DNA from: Bacteroidota bacterium
GTDB taxonomy: Bacteria; Bacteroidota; Bacteroidia; Chitinophagales; Chitinophagaceae
NCBI GenBank assembly: GCA_029573235.1
Contig: JAKQGX010000026.1
Span: forward strand, 1-64,000
DNA length: 64,000 bases
Direction: 5' to 3'
In this document: positions 8,618-16,680 of the stretch, in pieces
How positions within the stretch are numbered: position 1 is the first letter of the stretch
How the letters are laid out: every line of letters starts with the position of its first letter
Made by a program: the position numbers and the translations under genes
The notes under the pieces: model-generated
Told to the model about the DNA's origin: nothing
Databases searched by the model: none
The model's input: only the letters and a program-made list of their open reading frames with translations

Positions 8618-9451
8618 ATGAGTGTTACTATTTCTGCATCTGAAATAAACAAATTACGCCAGCAAACCGGTGCTGGAATGATGGATTGCCGTAAAGCACT
8701 TACCGAATCAAATGGTGATTTTGAAGCGGCAATAGACTGGTTGCGTAAACAAGGACAAAAAATTGCTGCAAAACGTAGCGATCGTGAAGCCAAAGAAGGT
8801 GTTGTAATTGCAAAAACTACGGCTGATAACAAAACCGGCTTTGTAGTATGTGTGAGCTGCGAAACTGACTTCGTATCTAAGAATGCCGATTTCGTTGCAT
8901 TTGTACAAAGCATTGCGGATGCTGCTGTTGCCAACAATGTAAAATCAGTAGAAGAGCTGAACGAGCAAACCATTAATGGCTCTAAAGTTTCTGACTTAGT
9001 AAATGATAAGTTGGCGGCAATTGGTGAAAAAATTGGTATCGTAAGCTTTGAAAGAATTGAAGCCCCTTATGTTGCTGCTTATATTCACGGTGCCAACCGT
9101 ATTGGAGTATTAGTAGGTCTTTCTAAAGATGCAGCAGAAGCCGGTAGAGATGTAGCCATGCAAGTTGCGGCTATGAACCCCGTAGCAGTAGATGCGAATA
9201 GCGTGAAACCGGAAGTGGTAGAGCGTGAGCGCACTATCGTGATGGAAACAATGAAAGCCGATCCTAAAATGGCCGGTAAGCCTGAAGATATGTTAGCAAA
9301 AATTGCAGAAGGTAAATTGAATACATTCTTCAAAGAGCAAACCTTAACGGCACAGCCTTTCGTAAAAGATAGCAGCAAGTCTGTGGCTGATTACTTGAAG
9401 AGCGCCGGTGATGTTACCGTTACTGAATTTAAACGTGTAGCTATCGGATAG
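8618..9451 (+). CDS. tsf: Elongation factor Ts
   Basis: Guanine-nucleotide exchange factor for EF-Tu. The 277-residue protein has the N-terminal UBA-like domain with LRQQTGAGMMDCRKAL (residues about 13-28), the TGFVVCVSCETDFVSKN motif of the first dimerisation subdomain, and MQVAAMNPVAVD of the second, ending in the conserved C-terminal helix. It follows rpsB in the classical order. The gap of 123 nt holds a hairpin and a near-consensus promoter, so the two genes can be expressed apart. Confidence 0.98.
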   Translation: MSVTISASEINKLRQQTGAGMMDCRKALTESNGDFEAAIDWLRKQGQKIAAKRSDREAKEGVVIAKTTADNKTGFVVCVSCETDFVSKNADFVAFVQSIADAAVANNVKSVEELNEQTINGSKVSDLVNDKLAAIGEKIGIVSFERIEAPYVAAYIHGANRIGVLVGLSKDAAEAGRDVAMQVAAMNPVAVDANSVKPEVVERERTIVMETMKADPKMAGKPEDMLAKIAEGKLNTFFKEQTLTAQPFVKDSSKSVADYLKSAGDVTVTEFKRVAIG

Positions 9452-9478
9452 TATTCTAGAATCTATCGTCATTAATAT

Positions 9479-9517
9479 AATCGGGTCTCCTTTTTAATAA
9501 GCAGACCCGATTATTTT
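9479..9517 (+). terminator. Terminator after tsf
   Basis: Perfect 10-bp stem AATCGGGTCT/AGACCCGATT (9479-9488 with 9503-9512), 14-nt loop, then ATTTTG. Ends the ribosomal block facing the convergent M16 gene. Confidence 0.8.
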
Positions 9518-9555
9518 GGTTAGTGTCAGCTGCGTTATCCCAACGTAATGTCTTA

Positions 9556-10836
9556 TTATACCACCACTACTTCATAAAAATCATCTTTTACAAAATAACG
9601 TTGTGCGAGTGTTTGGATTTCTGTCGGAGTAATGGTTTTATAAACTGCAATATTTTGGTTGAAATGCGCTTCTGTAAAGCCATTCAAGATGAGCGATCGC
9701 CAGCGTGGCATCAGATGAAAAGGTCCGTCTAAATCGCCCAATAAATTTCCTAAAAGATAGTTTTTTACTAATAGCAATTCATCATCGCTCACCTTTTCTT
9801 GGCATAGCTTATCCATTTCAGCATAGATCTCTTGCAGTGCCGGCGCTATGACTTCTTTCCCTACCTCCGTTTGAATATATAATATTCCCTCATTTTTGAA
9901 AGGAATTTGTGAACTGTATATACCATAAGTATATCCTTTGTCCTCACGAATATTGCTCATCAATCGTGACCCAAAATAGCCGCCCAGCAAAGTGTTTAGC
10001 ACTACCATTGGTGCAAAATCCGGATGCTGCCGATTGATAAAACTACGACCGATACGTATAGCACCTTGCACTCCATTGGGGTCATTGGTGATAAAATGTT
10101 TTTTATCCGGATGCCCCATTTTTTCATACTGGTTCTCTTCCTGTTTTTTTGAAAGGAGTGTAGTAGTACCAAAATAGGTTTCGATGGCTGATATTTCTAC
10201 ATCTGTAACATACCCACTCAAAAAGATATGCTGAGGGGAGGTTGCATAGTGCGATTGATAAAAGCTTAATAGGTCATCTTGGGTAATGGCATCGATGCTT
10301 TCTTTTGTAGAGTACCTTCCATAAGGATGGTGGGAACCAAAGATGACAGCATCAATTTTTTGATTGGCTACAAAATCACATTGACGCAAGCTTACCAGTA
10401 ATTTTTGCAAGGCATTTTGTTGATAGAGCATTAACTCTTTTTCCGGAAAGACGGCGTTCTCCAAAATGTCTTTCACCACAGGCAATAGTTTGGTGAGGTG
10501 CTTGCGTAGGCAATACAGACTGACGGTTGCCCAATCGTTATTGCAAGACACTTGCAGGTTGGCGCCATAAAATTCAAAGGATTCATTTATCTGCTCTGCT
10601 GTGCGAGAAGTGGTACCACTCTTTAGCAATGCCGCTGTAGCCTGTGCTACTCCTTGTTTGGGCTCTTGCCAAATACCTGCCGGCATTACCCAATCTATTG
10701 AAAGCACTTCTAGCACACCGGCACGAAGCCAATACAAGGATTGCCCATTCGGGAATAAGTTTTTTTGTAATGGGGGGAGCTGGTAATCAAACGTAACAGC
10801 ATCATGTATCAGGGGCGCTTTGGATCTATCCGGCAC
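9556..10836 (-). CDS. M16 peptidase-family protein lacking the zinc motif
   Basis: A 426-residue protein with the M16B (processing-peptidase-like) two-domain layout: N-terminal domain with FEFYGANLQVSCNNDWATVSLYC, and C-terminal domain with RIGRSFINRQHPDFAPMVVLNTLLGGYFGSRLMSNIREDKGYTYGIYS, the typical second-domain signature. At the place where active members carry HxxEH (before LLKSGTTSR), this one reads GVAQATAALLKSG, so the zinc ligands and base are gone. There is no signal peptide. It resembles the non-catalytic partner that is usually encoded beside an active M16 gene, but no such neighbour exists here. It probably acts by pairing with a peptidase encoded elsewhere. Confidence 0.85.
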   Translation of the reverse strand: MPDRSKAPLIHDAVTFDYQLPPLQKNLFPNGQSLYWLRAGVLEVLSIDWVMPAGIWQEPKQGVAQATAALLKSGTTSRTAEQINESFEFYGANLQVSCNNDWATVSLYCLRKHLTKLLPVVKDILENAVFPEKELMLYQQNALQKLLVSLRQCDFVANQKIDAVIFGSHHPYGRYSTKESIDAITQDDLLSFYQSHYATSPQHIFLSGYVTDVEISAIETYFGTTTLLSKKQEENQYEKMGHPDKKHFITNDPNGVQGAIRIGRSFINRQHPDFAPMVVLNTLLGGYFGSRLMSNIREDKGYTYGIYSSQIPFKNEGILYIQTEVGKEVIAPALQEIYAEMDKLCQEKVSDDELLLVKNYLLGNLLGDLDGPFHLMPRWRSLILNGFTEAHFNQNIAVYKTITPTEIQTLAQRYFVKDDFYEVVVV

Positions 10837-10980
10837 GGTTCAGTATTTATTTAGTATATGGACGAAAATAATAGCTGCAAATATATCAATTCTGATGTGT
10901 GGTGCTTGCCAATATTCGCAACTATCAACCACATCTGTTCTTACTTTCGAAAAGCTGGCTACACATCGTACACGCCCTTG

Positions 10981-13332
10981 CTAGAAGTGCATATTCAATG
11001 ATAGTACCCAATTACGACCGGCTTGTGGGTAGTAATAATTGTCAGTGTATTGTGTGCCACCTAACAAATAAGCATAGGTATATCCGTTGCTTACATACCG
11101 CTGATTGAAAACATTATTCAAGCCTGCTATCACCTCCAGCTTATTAAAAGGATGTATTGCTGTGGCGTAATACAGTTTGATATCGCTGACAAAATAGGGT
11201 TTTATCGTACGGTCTTCGTTTCCGCTGTTGTCGAGATATTGTTTGCCCACGTATTTTCCGGAAAGGTTTATTTTAAATGCTTTGGCTTTTGGCAGATGAT
11301 AAAATGGACGCAGTATCACAAAGCTGTTACTAATAATAGCGGGTGAAAATGCGATAGCAGTGTTACCTTTGTAAACCGCTTCTTGATCACCGTTATCCCA
11401 GTTGTCGATATACTCTGTGAAATGCATTACCTTATTATCAGAAAGGGTAAAATTGGTTCCTGCTTGCAACCATTTTGAAGGAACTACAGTGCCTTGCAAC
11501 TCAATACCGGTGCGGTAACTTCGTGGTACATTGGTTCGGGTATATGCCCCTACATCATTTATTTTACCGGTAAGTATTAACTGGTTTTTATATTGCATGT
11601 AGTAAAGATTAGCACTGATATTCCAATGCTGTCGGTTCACTTCATAACCTGCTTCCCAATCGTAAAGCGTTTCATGTAAAGGCTTGCTGTTAGGGCTTGC
11701 TTCGTAGTCGTCTCTGTTGGGTTCTTTGTTAGCAAGTGCAAAGGATAAATAGAGTTTTTGTTTTTCTGCAGAGGTATTTTTTATGAGATAAGTGATACCG
11801 GCTTTAGGGTTGAAAAAGGTATAGTTGCTTTGTAGGTTGATGTCCGGATTTTTACGAAATCCATTGATATCATAAGATACGTGTCGCAATTGCAATTCAC
11901 CAAATAGCAACCAAGTATTGCTGAAATGATGTTGTGCTTTGACATAGGTATTGATATCGTTTTTCAGAGAAGGCAATCGGTACCACTCATAATCTGCAGG
12001 TATGCCTCCTTTATCCGCCCATTTAATCATTCCATAATGTCGTCCGCGGTATTGTGAAAGTGCACCTCCCAGCGTAAGCTGTGTTTGATGTTTATGATAC
12101 TGCAAGGCAAACACAGAACCATAAAAATAATTGTCCAACCATAGTTGTCGTATCAGACCGGTTCGTTTAATAGTGTCGGCACCGGATGGCGAAACCGGGT
12201 TGCTGATACCATAGTCAGCGTATTTCTGACGGTACTTATATTCTTCGTAAAATCCTTTTCCACGAGTCAGGAATCCAACAAGGGATAGGTGCAGTTGCTT
12301 ATTTATTTGATGGTCGAAAAATAATTGGTAGTAGTCTTGTCGGTAATTATCTGTTTGATTTTTGTAAGTGAAGTAATTGTAACGTCGAGGGTCAGAAGTG
12401 AATAAATTGATAGAGTCTTGAGAGGTAAAATAGAGGGAGTTAATGTTGTGTTGATAATGTCGGGAAAGAGCCGCTGTGTCTCCCTCCAACTGAGCTTTTA
12501 ATACACCGTTCCAAGCTTGCCCGGTTTTTTCATTGCCGGTCATATACATAAAGCGAAGGGATGTAGTGCTATTAATTTTCCAACCGGTGAGTAGTTGTAA
12601 GGCTGCCAGTACCGATGCTGCACGCTCTTTATATCCATCCGACTGAATACGAGACAAACGTAGGTCGGCTTGGAGTCCATTTTTCATTAACCCTGTTGCC
12701 AACTTAACGGTGTTTTTTATGGTGTTAAAAGACCCAATACTGTTATTCAATTCTATGCTTGCTGTATCAGATTGCTCTGCATTACTAATGCTAAGCGTAG
12801 CCCCAAAGGCACCGGCACCATTGGTAGAGCTGCCAACTCCTCGCTGCAATTGTATGGAGCCTGTAGAAGAAGCCAAATCGGGGAAGTTGACAAAAAAGGT
12901 TCCTTGTGATTCTGCATCATTAACCGGCACTCCGTTTAATGTAACGTTGATGCGCGTACCATCCGTACCTCTAATTCTTAAACCGGTATACCCTACACCA
13001 TTTCCGGCATCCGAAAACGAAACTGCCGATGGTGCAGATTGCAATAGAAACGGAATATCTACGCCTACATTGATTTTTTGAAGGGTCGATTTATCCCATT
13101 CAGATTTAGCAAAAGGCGCATTGGAAGTAGCCCTTATCGAGCGAACGGCTACTGCAGATAATTGGTTTGATACGATTGTGTCCTTTTCTTGCGCTTTCAA
13201 TGAAAGCACCGTTGTTGCTAACAGTAGTACCAAGAAGCTTATCGGTAGCTGTTTCACAAGGTAGTACCCTGTTTTTGATACAAAAGAAAATACGGGCAGG
13301 AATGGTGTGGAAGTGTTGGATGGTCTGTTCAT
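10981..13332 (-). CDS. TonB-dependent outer-membrane receptor, TPP-riboswitch controlled
   Basis: Outer-membrane receptor of 783 residues, predicted to take up thiamine or a precursor because a TPP riboswitch lies in its leader. The ATG at 13332 was chosen. A hydrophobic segment (QLPISFLVLLLATTVLSLKAQ) forms the signal peptide after an unusually long 25-30 residue N-region. The plug domain spans about residues 65-190, with GLRIRGTDGTRINVTLNGVPVND and VGSSTNGAGAFGATLSI. The rest is beta-barrel, ending in a typical C-terminal strand (QAGRNWVLSLNMHF with terminal Phe). No carboxypeptidase-like repeat domain or SusD partner is present. It seems to be a single-gene transcript; the M16 gene is 144 nt downstream. 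Confidence 0.92.
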   Translation of the reverse strand: MNRPSNTSTPFLPVFSFVSKTGYYLVKQLPISFLVLLLATTVLSLKAQEKDTIVSNQLSAVAVRSIRATSNAPFAKSEWDKSTLQKINVGVDIPFLLQSAPSAVSFSDAGNGVGYTGLRIRGTDGTRINVTLNGVPVNDAESQGTFFVNFPDLASSTGSIQLQRGVGSSTNGAGAFGATLSISNAEQSDTASIELNNSIGSFNTIKNTVKLATGLMKNGLQADLRLSRIQSDGYKERAASVLAALQLLTGWKINSTTSLRFMYMTGNEKTGQAWNGVLKAQLEGDTAALSRHYQHNINSLYFTSQDSINLFTSDPRRYNYFTYKNQTDNYRQDYYQLFFDHQINKQLHLSLVGFLTRGKGFYEEYKYRQKYADYGISNPVSPSGADTIKRTGLIRQLWLDNYFYGSVFALQYHKHQTQLTLGGALSQYRGRHYGMIKWADKGGIPADYEWYRLPSLKNDINTYVKAQHHFSNTWLLFGELQLRHVSYDINGFRKNPDINLQSNYTFFNPKAGITYLIKNTSAEKQKLYLSFALANKEPNRDDYEASPNSKPLHETLYDWEAGYEVNRQHWNISANLYYMQYKNQLILTGKINDVGAYTRTNVPRSYRTGIELQGTVVPSKWLQAGTNFTLSDNKVMHFTEYIDNWDNGDQEAVYKGNTAIAFSPAIISNSFVILRPFYHLPKAKAFKINLSGKYVGKQYLDNSGNEDRTIKPYFVSDIKLYYATAIHPFNKLEVIAGLNNVFNQRYVSNGYTYAYLLGGTQYTDNYYYPQAGRNWVLSLNMHF

Positions 13333-13446
13333 ATCCGAATAAATAATTAGCAATACTATTATCGGGGTACGAACAACTTTTTCTTCTCTATTACTATATC
13401 AGACAAGGCATGAGGGTCTTGTCAAGTAGATATTATCATATTCGAA

Positions 13447-13472
13447 GAATGAAGTGAAACGTTGCTTCATTC
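13447..13472 (-). promoter_or_regulatory. Alternative hairpin overlapping riboswitch P1
   Basis: An 8-bp perfect stem GAATGAAG/CTTCATTC (13465-13472 with 13447-13454, read on the minus strand). Its 5' arm covers the last two bases of the riboswitch P1 3' strand and the other three fall in its loop, so it should compete with P1. It is a plausible expression platform. Confidence 0.5.
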
Positions 13473-13545
13473 CCTAACCGGCATTACCCGGTCGAGGTTC
13501 AGCGGGTGTAATCTCAGCCTTTAACTTTTCAGGCACCCCGAGCAA
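13462..13545 (-). ncRNA. TPP (THI-box) riboswitch
   Basis: Binds thiamine pyrophosphate. On the minus strand the order is P1 5' TTGCT (13545-13541), CGGGGTGCC, GGCTGAGATTACACCC with the conserved CTGAGA, GCTGAACCTCGACC, GGGTAATGCCGG, TTAGGGAA, then P1 3' AGCAA (13466-13462). All conserved THI-box blocks are present. It lies about 130 nt upstream of the TonB receptor start, so the receptor should be repressed when thiamine is plentiful. Confidence 0.95.
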
Positions 13546-13681
13546 AACAATGGTTTTGCAGCGCGAAGGTATATAGAATTGGGATAGAAAGAAAGTAATT
13601 TATTAATGACAATTAAGGTGCATTTTGATTAAAAAACTGTTATTTTCGCCTTTCTTATTAAAAATAATTAATCATCAAAAA

Positions 13682-15460
13682 ATGAAAAAAGTATTACTTA
13701 CGGCATTTACACTAGCCGGCTACGGTATTGCCATGGCGCAATTACCCGTTAGTACTACCCCTCAAAACAAGAAGGTGGTATTAGAAGAGTTTACTGGCGT
13801 AAACTGCGTTTACTGTCCTGATGGGCACAAGATGGCCAATCAATTGATTGCAGCTAATCCTGGTAATGTTATTGCCATTAATGTTCACACCGGTGGTTAT
13901 GCCGCCCCTGGTCCGGGCCAGCCCGATTTCAGAACGGCTGAAGGCACTGCTATTGCAGCCATTCCGGGTACCAATATCACAGGTTATCCTACGGGATCTA
14001 TCAACCGTCACTTGTTTACAGGTGAGTCCGGTTTTGCGGTGAGCAGAAGCAAATGGAATAGCTATGCTACGCAAATTCTTGGGCAGGCTGCTTACGTAAA
14101 CGTAGCTTTAGAAGGCACTTTAAATGCATCAACACGCGTATTAAATGTAAACGTTGAATTGTATTATACGGGTACTACTACCAACGCCAACAAGCTTACA
14201 GTAGCCTTGTTGGAAGACGGTGTATATGGCGACCAAGTAGGTGCGTCAAACTTCTATCCACAAATGATTACTGCATTTGACGAATACACGCACAACCACG
14301 TGTTGCGCAAAGTACTTACAACGCAAGCTACCGGCGAAACTATTACCACGACTACTTCGGGCACGTTGGTAACAAAATCGTACAGTTTTACAGTTCCTAA
14401 TACCTTTGTAAACACTCGTACAGAGCTAGGTAACTTAAAATTAGTAGCCTTTGTTGCAGAAGGTGATAACAACATCATTAACGCAGCGGAAGGGCCTATT
14501 ACCATTACCAACATTGCTAACACAAAAGACTTGAACCCTTACCAAATCAGAGTTTCTAACGGCATTTGTATCGGTCAGGTTACTCCATTAATAAAAGTAT
14601 TTAACGCAGGTAGCAGCATTGTTACTGCAGCCTCATTAAATATGAATGTAAATGGTGGTGCTAATACTGCTTACAACTTTAGCGGTAGCATCAAACCATT
14701 GACTACGGCTATTGTTCAAATGTCTGCCTTAAACTTTACAGCTACTGCCAGCAATGTTTTCAATGTAGTTTCTAATACTGTAAACGGCGCTCCTGATGAA
14801 GACGCTTCTAACAACACCGTATCTACAACTGTAGCCATTTCTACACAAACCGGTGCAAGAGCTGAAATGACTTTCGTGCAAGATCGTTATGGCTCTGAGT
14901 CTAGCTGGGAAGTAAAAGATGAAGCCGGTGTAACGGTAGCACAAGATGGTCCTTTTACCGACTTATCTGCTAATGGTACACAATCTCACGTGAAATCTTT
15001 CACTTTGTCTCCTAACAAATGCTATACGTTATCTGTAAAAGATGGATTTGGTGATGGTATTAATTCAGGTTTTGGTACTGGCGGCTTTACCCTTAAAGTG
15101 GGCGGCGTTGTTGCCGTTACTTCAAACGGTCAATATGGAAAAGGTATGGAAGGCTACTTCAAAACAGCGGCTACCCTTACCGGTGTTGACAATGTAATTA
15201 ACACAAATGCTATCAGCTTGTATCCTAATCCTGCTAATGATAAAGCAACATTAGAATTCAATGTTGTAAAATCAGGTAATGTTACCGTACAAGTGGTAGA
15301 TCTTACAGGTCGTGTTATTACTACCGTTGTTAACGAAAACATGACTACCGGTGCACATCAAGTAACAGTGAACACTGCAGCGCTTTCTAGCGGCGTATAT
15401 AACGTTCAAATCCGTACAGAAGAAGGAACCATTACACAACGTTTGTCTGTTGTGAAATAA
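13682..15460 (+). CDS. Omp28-like secreted protein with type IX sorting tail
   Basis: Secreted or surface protein of 592 residues. The ATG at 13682 gives the signal peptide MKKVLLTAFTLAGYGIAMAQ; an upstream in-frame start at 13625 would only bury it. The N-terminal domain is thioredoxin-like and of Omp28 type: KKVVLEEFTGVNCVYCPDGHKMA holds a CxxC pair, and GYPTGSINR is the cis-Pro region. The middle is beta-rich, with a repeat-like CARDB-style stretch and a Gly/Asp-rich segment (KDGFGDGINSGFGTGGF). The last 80 residues (ISLYPNPANDKATLEF ... YNVQIRTEEGTITQRLSVVK) are a type A T9SS sorting domain. The exact substrate of the CxxC domain is unknown. A strong terminator follows. Confidence 0.9.
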   Translation: MKKVLLTAFTLAGYGIAMAQLPVSTTPQNKKVVLEEFTGVNCVYCPDGHKMANQLIAANPGNVIAINVHTGGYAAPGPGQPDFRTAEGTAIAAIPGTNITGYPTGSINRHLFTGESGFAVSRSKWNSYATQILGQAAYVNVALEGTLNASTRVLNVNVELYYTGTTTNANKLTVALLEDGVYGDQVGASNFYPQMITAFDEYTHNHVLRKVLTTQATGETITTTTSGTLVTKSYSFTVPNTFVNTRTELGNLKLVAFVAEGDNNIINAAEGPITITNIANTKDLNPYQIRVSNGICIGQVTPLIKVFNAGSSIVTAASLNMNVNGGANTAYNFSGSIKPLTTAIVQMSALNFTATASNVFNVVSNTVNGAPDEDASNNTVSTTVAISTQTGARAEMTFVQDRYGSESSWEVKDEAGVTVAQDGPFTDLSANGTQSHVKSFTLSPNKCYTLSVKDGFGDGINSGFGTGGFTLKVGGVVAVTSNGQYGKGMEGYFKTAATLTGVDNVINTNAISLYPNPANDKATLEFNVVKSGNVTVQVVDLTGRVITTVVNENMTTGAHQVTVNTAALSSGVYNVQIRTEEGTITQRLSVVK

Positions 15461-15484
15461 TATTTCCTGTTATTCTCAATACCT

Positions 15485-15523
15485 AATTGAGGCTGCTCCT
15501 TTTGGACAGCCTCAATTTTTTTT
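15485..15523 (+). terminator. Terminator of Omp28-like gene
   Basis: Perfect 11-bp stem AATTGAGGCTG/CAGCCTCAATT (15485-15495 with 15507-15517) followed by a run of T's. Confidence 0.9.
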
Positions 15524-15555
15524 ACAATTGTTGATGTTCCTTTTTGCCTCAAAGC

Positions 15556-15587
15556 AATAAAGCCACCCATAAATGGGTGGCTTTATT
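15556..15587. terminator. Bidirectional terminator, 15-bp stem
   Basis: Perfect inverted repeat AATAAAGCCACCCAT/ATGGGTGGCTTTATT with a 2-base spacer. It lies between convergent genes, 26 nt beyond the mdh stop, and should serve mdh on the minus strand. Confidence 0.75.
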
Positions 15588-15612
15588 ATTAAAAATATTA
15601 TGAAAGCAGTAT

Positions 15613-16548
15613 TTATGCGGTGGCTTCGTTTAATACTTCATTCATTTTACGAACGGCATCGGCAGATTTATTGAATAACTCTTGCTCTTCAGCATTCAGC
15701 TTGTAGTCGATGATTTTTTCCCAGCCATTGCTGCCAATAACTACGGGCACACCCAAGCAGATATCGCTTTGTCCGTATTCGCCATCTAAGGCTACGCAAC
15801 AAGGGAATACTTTCTTTTGGTTGCGAATGATGCTTTCCACCAAAGCTGCCCCAGCAGCACCCGGTGCATACCAAGCAGAAGTACCAATGAGTTTGGTAAG
15901 TGTAGCGCCACCTACCATGGTATCGGCAGCTATTTGTTTTAGCTTGTCGGCATCCAATAAATTGCTTACAGGAGTTCCGTTTAAGGTTGCCAATCTGGTT
16001 AAAGGAATCATGGTAGTATCGCCATGTCCGCCGATAACGGTGCCGTGCAAATCGTTTGGAGAGCAGTCTAAGGCTTGTTGTAAGTAGCATTTGAAACGAG
16101 CGCTGTCCAAGATACCACCCATACCGATAACGCGGTTTTTAGGCAATCCGGTTGCTTTCAAGGTTAGGTATGTCATGGTATCCATTGGGTTGGAAATAAC
16201 CACGATAATGGTGTTGGGAGAGTGTTGTAATAAATTCTTCACAACGGTTTCAACAATCTTTGCATTGGTACCGATAAGCTCTTCACGAGTCATACCGGGT
16301 TTACGAGGGATGCCGGAAGTGATAACACACACATCAGAATTGGCGGTCTTGCTATAGTCGTTGGTGCTGCCTACTACACGTGTGTTGAAGCCCAACAAGG
16401 AAGCCGTTTGCATAATGTCTAATGCCTTGCCTTCTGCAAAACCTTCTTTGATGTCTAATAGTACTAATTCTTCTACCAGTTCTCTTCTGGCAATGTTGTC
16501 GGCACAAGTAGCGCCTACTGCGCCTGCACCTACTACGGTTACTTTCAT
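15613..16548 (-). CDS. mdh: Malate dehydrogenase
   Basis: NAD-dependent oxidation of malate to oxaloacetate in the TCA cycle. The 311-residue protein is of the LDH-like MDH type. It opens with the dinucleotide-binding MKVTVVGAGAVGATCAD, has Asp at the end of strand 2 (LVLLDIKEG) favouring NAD, the substrate-loop arginines in GIPRKPGMTREEL, NPMDTMTYL, and the catalytic histidine in IGGHGDTTMIP. Length is normal. It is a single gene with its own -7 element and a terminator on each side. Confidence 0.97.
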   Translation of the reverse strand: MKVTVVGAGAVGATCADNIARRELVEELVLLDIKEGFAEGKALDIMQTASLLGFNTRVVGSTNDYSKTANSDVCVITSGIPRKPGMTREELIGTNAKIVETVVKNLLQHSPNTIIVVISNPMDTMTYLTLKATGLPKNRVIGMGGILDSARFKCYLQQALDCSPNDLHGTVIGGHGDTTMIPLTRLATLNGTPVSNLLDADKLKQIAADTMVGGATLTKLIGTSAWYAPGAAGAALVESIIRNQKKVFPCCVALDGEYGQSDICLGVPVVIGSNGWEKIIDYKLNAEEQELFNKSADAVRKMNEVLNEATA

Positions 16549-16581
16549 TTTATGTATGTTTTATATTGTATTAAAATGGGG

Positions 16582-16589
16582 CAAAGATA
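16582..16589 (-). promoter_or_regulatory. -7 element of mdh promoter
   Basis: TATCTTTG on the minus strand, a full TAnnTTTG match 33 nt upstream of the mdh ATG. No TTG at ideal spacing. Confidence 0.5.
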
Positions 16590-16612
16590 CGTATTGCAAT
16601 GGGAATATTGAT

Positions 16613-16654
16613 TTCAAAAAAATACCAAGAGGCTGATGTTGGTCAGCCTCTTGG
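16613..16654 (-). terminator. Terminator of the M49 peptidase gene
   Basis: Perfect 12-bp stem CCAAGAGGCTGA/TCAGCCTCTTGG (16625-16636 with 16643-16654), 6-nt loop. On the minus strand it is followed by TATTTTTTTG, a good U-run. Confidence 0.9.
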
Positions 16655-16680
16655 AGGGGTTTAAGTAATTTGGGTTACAC

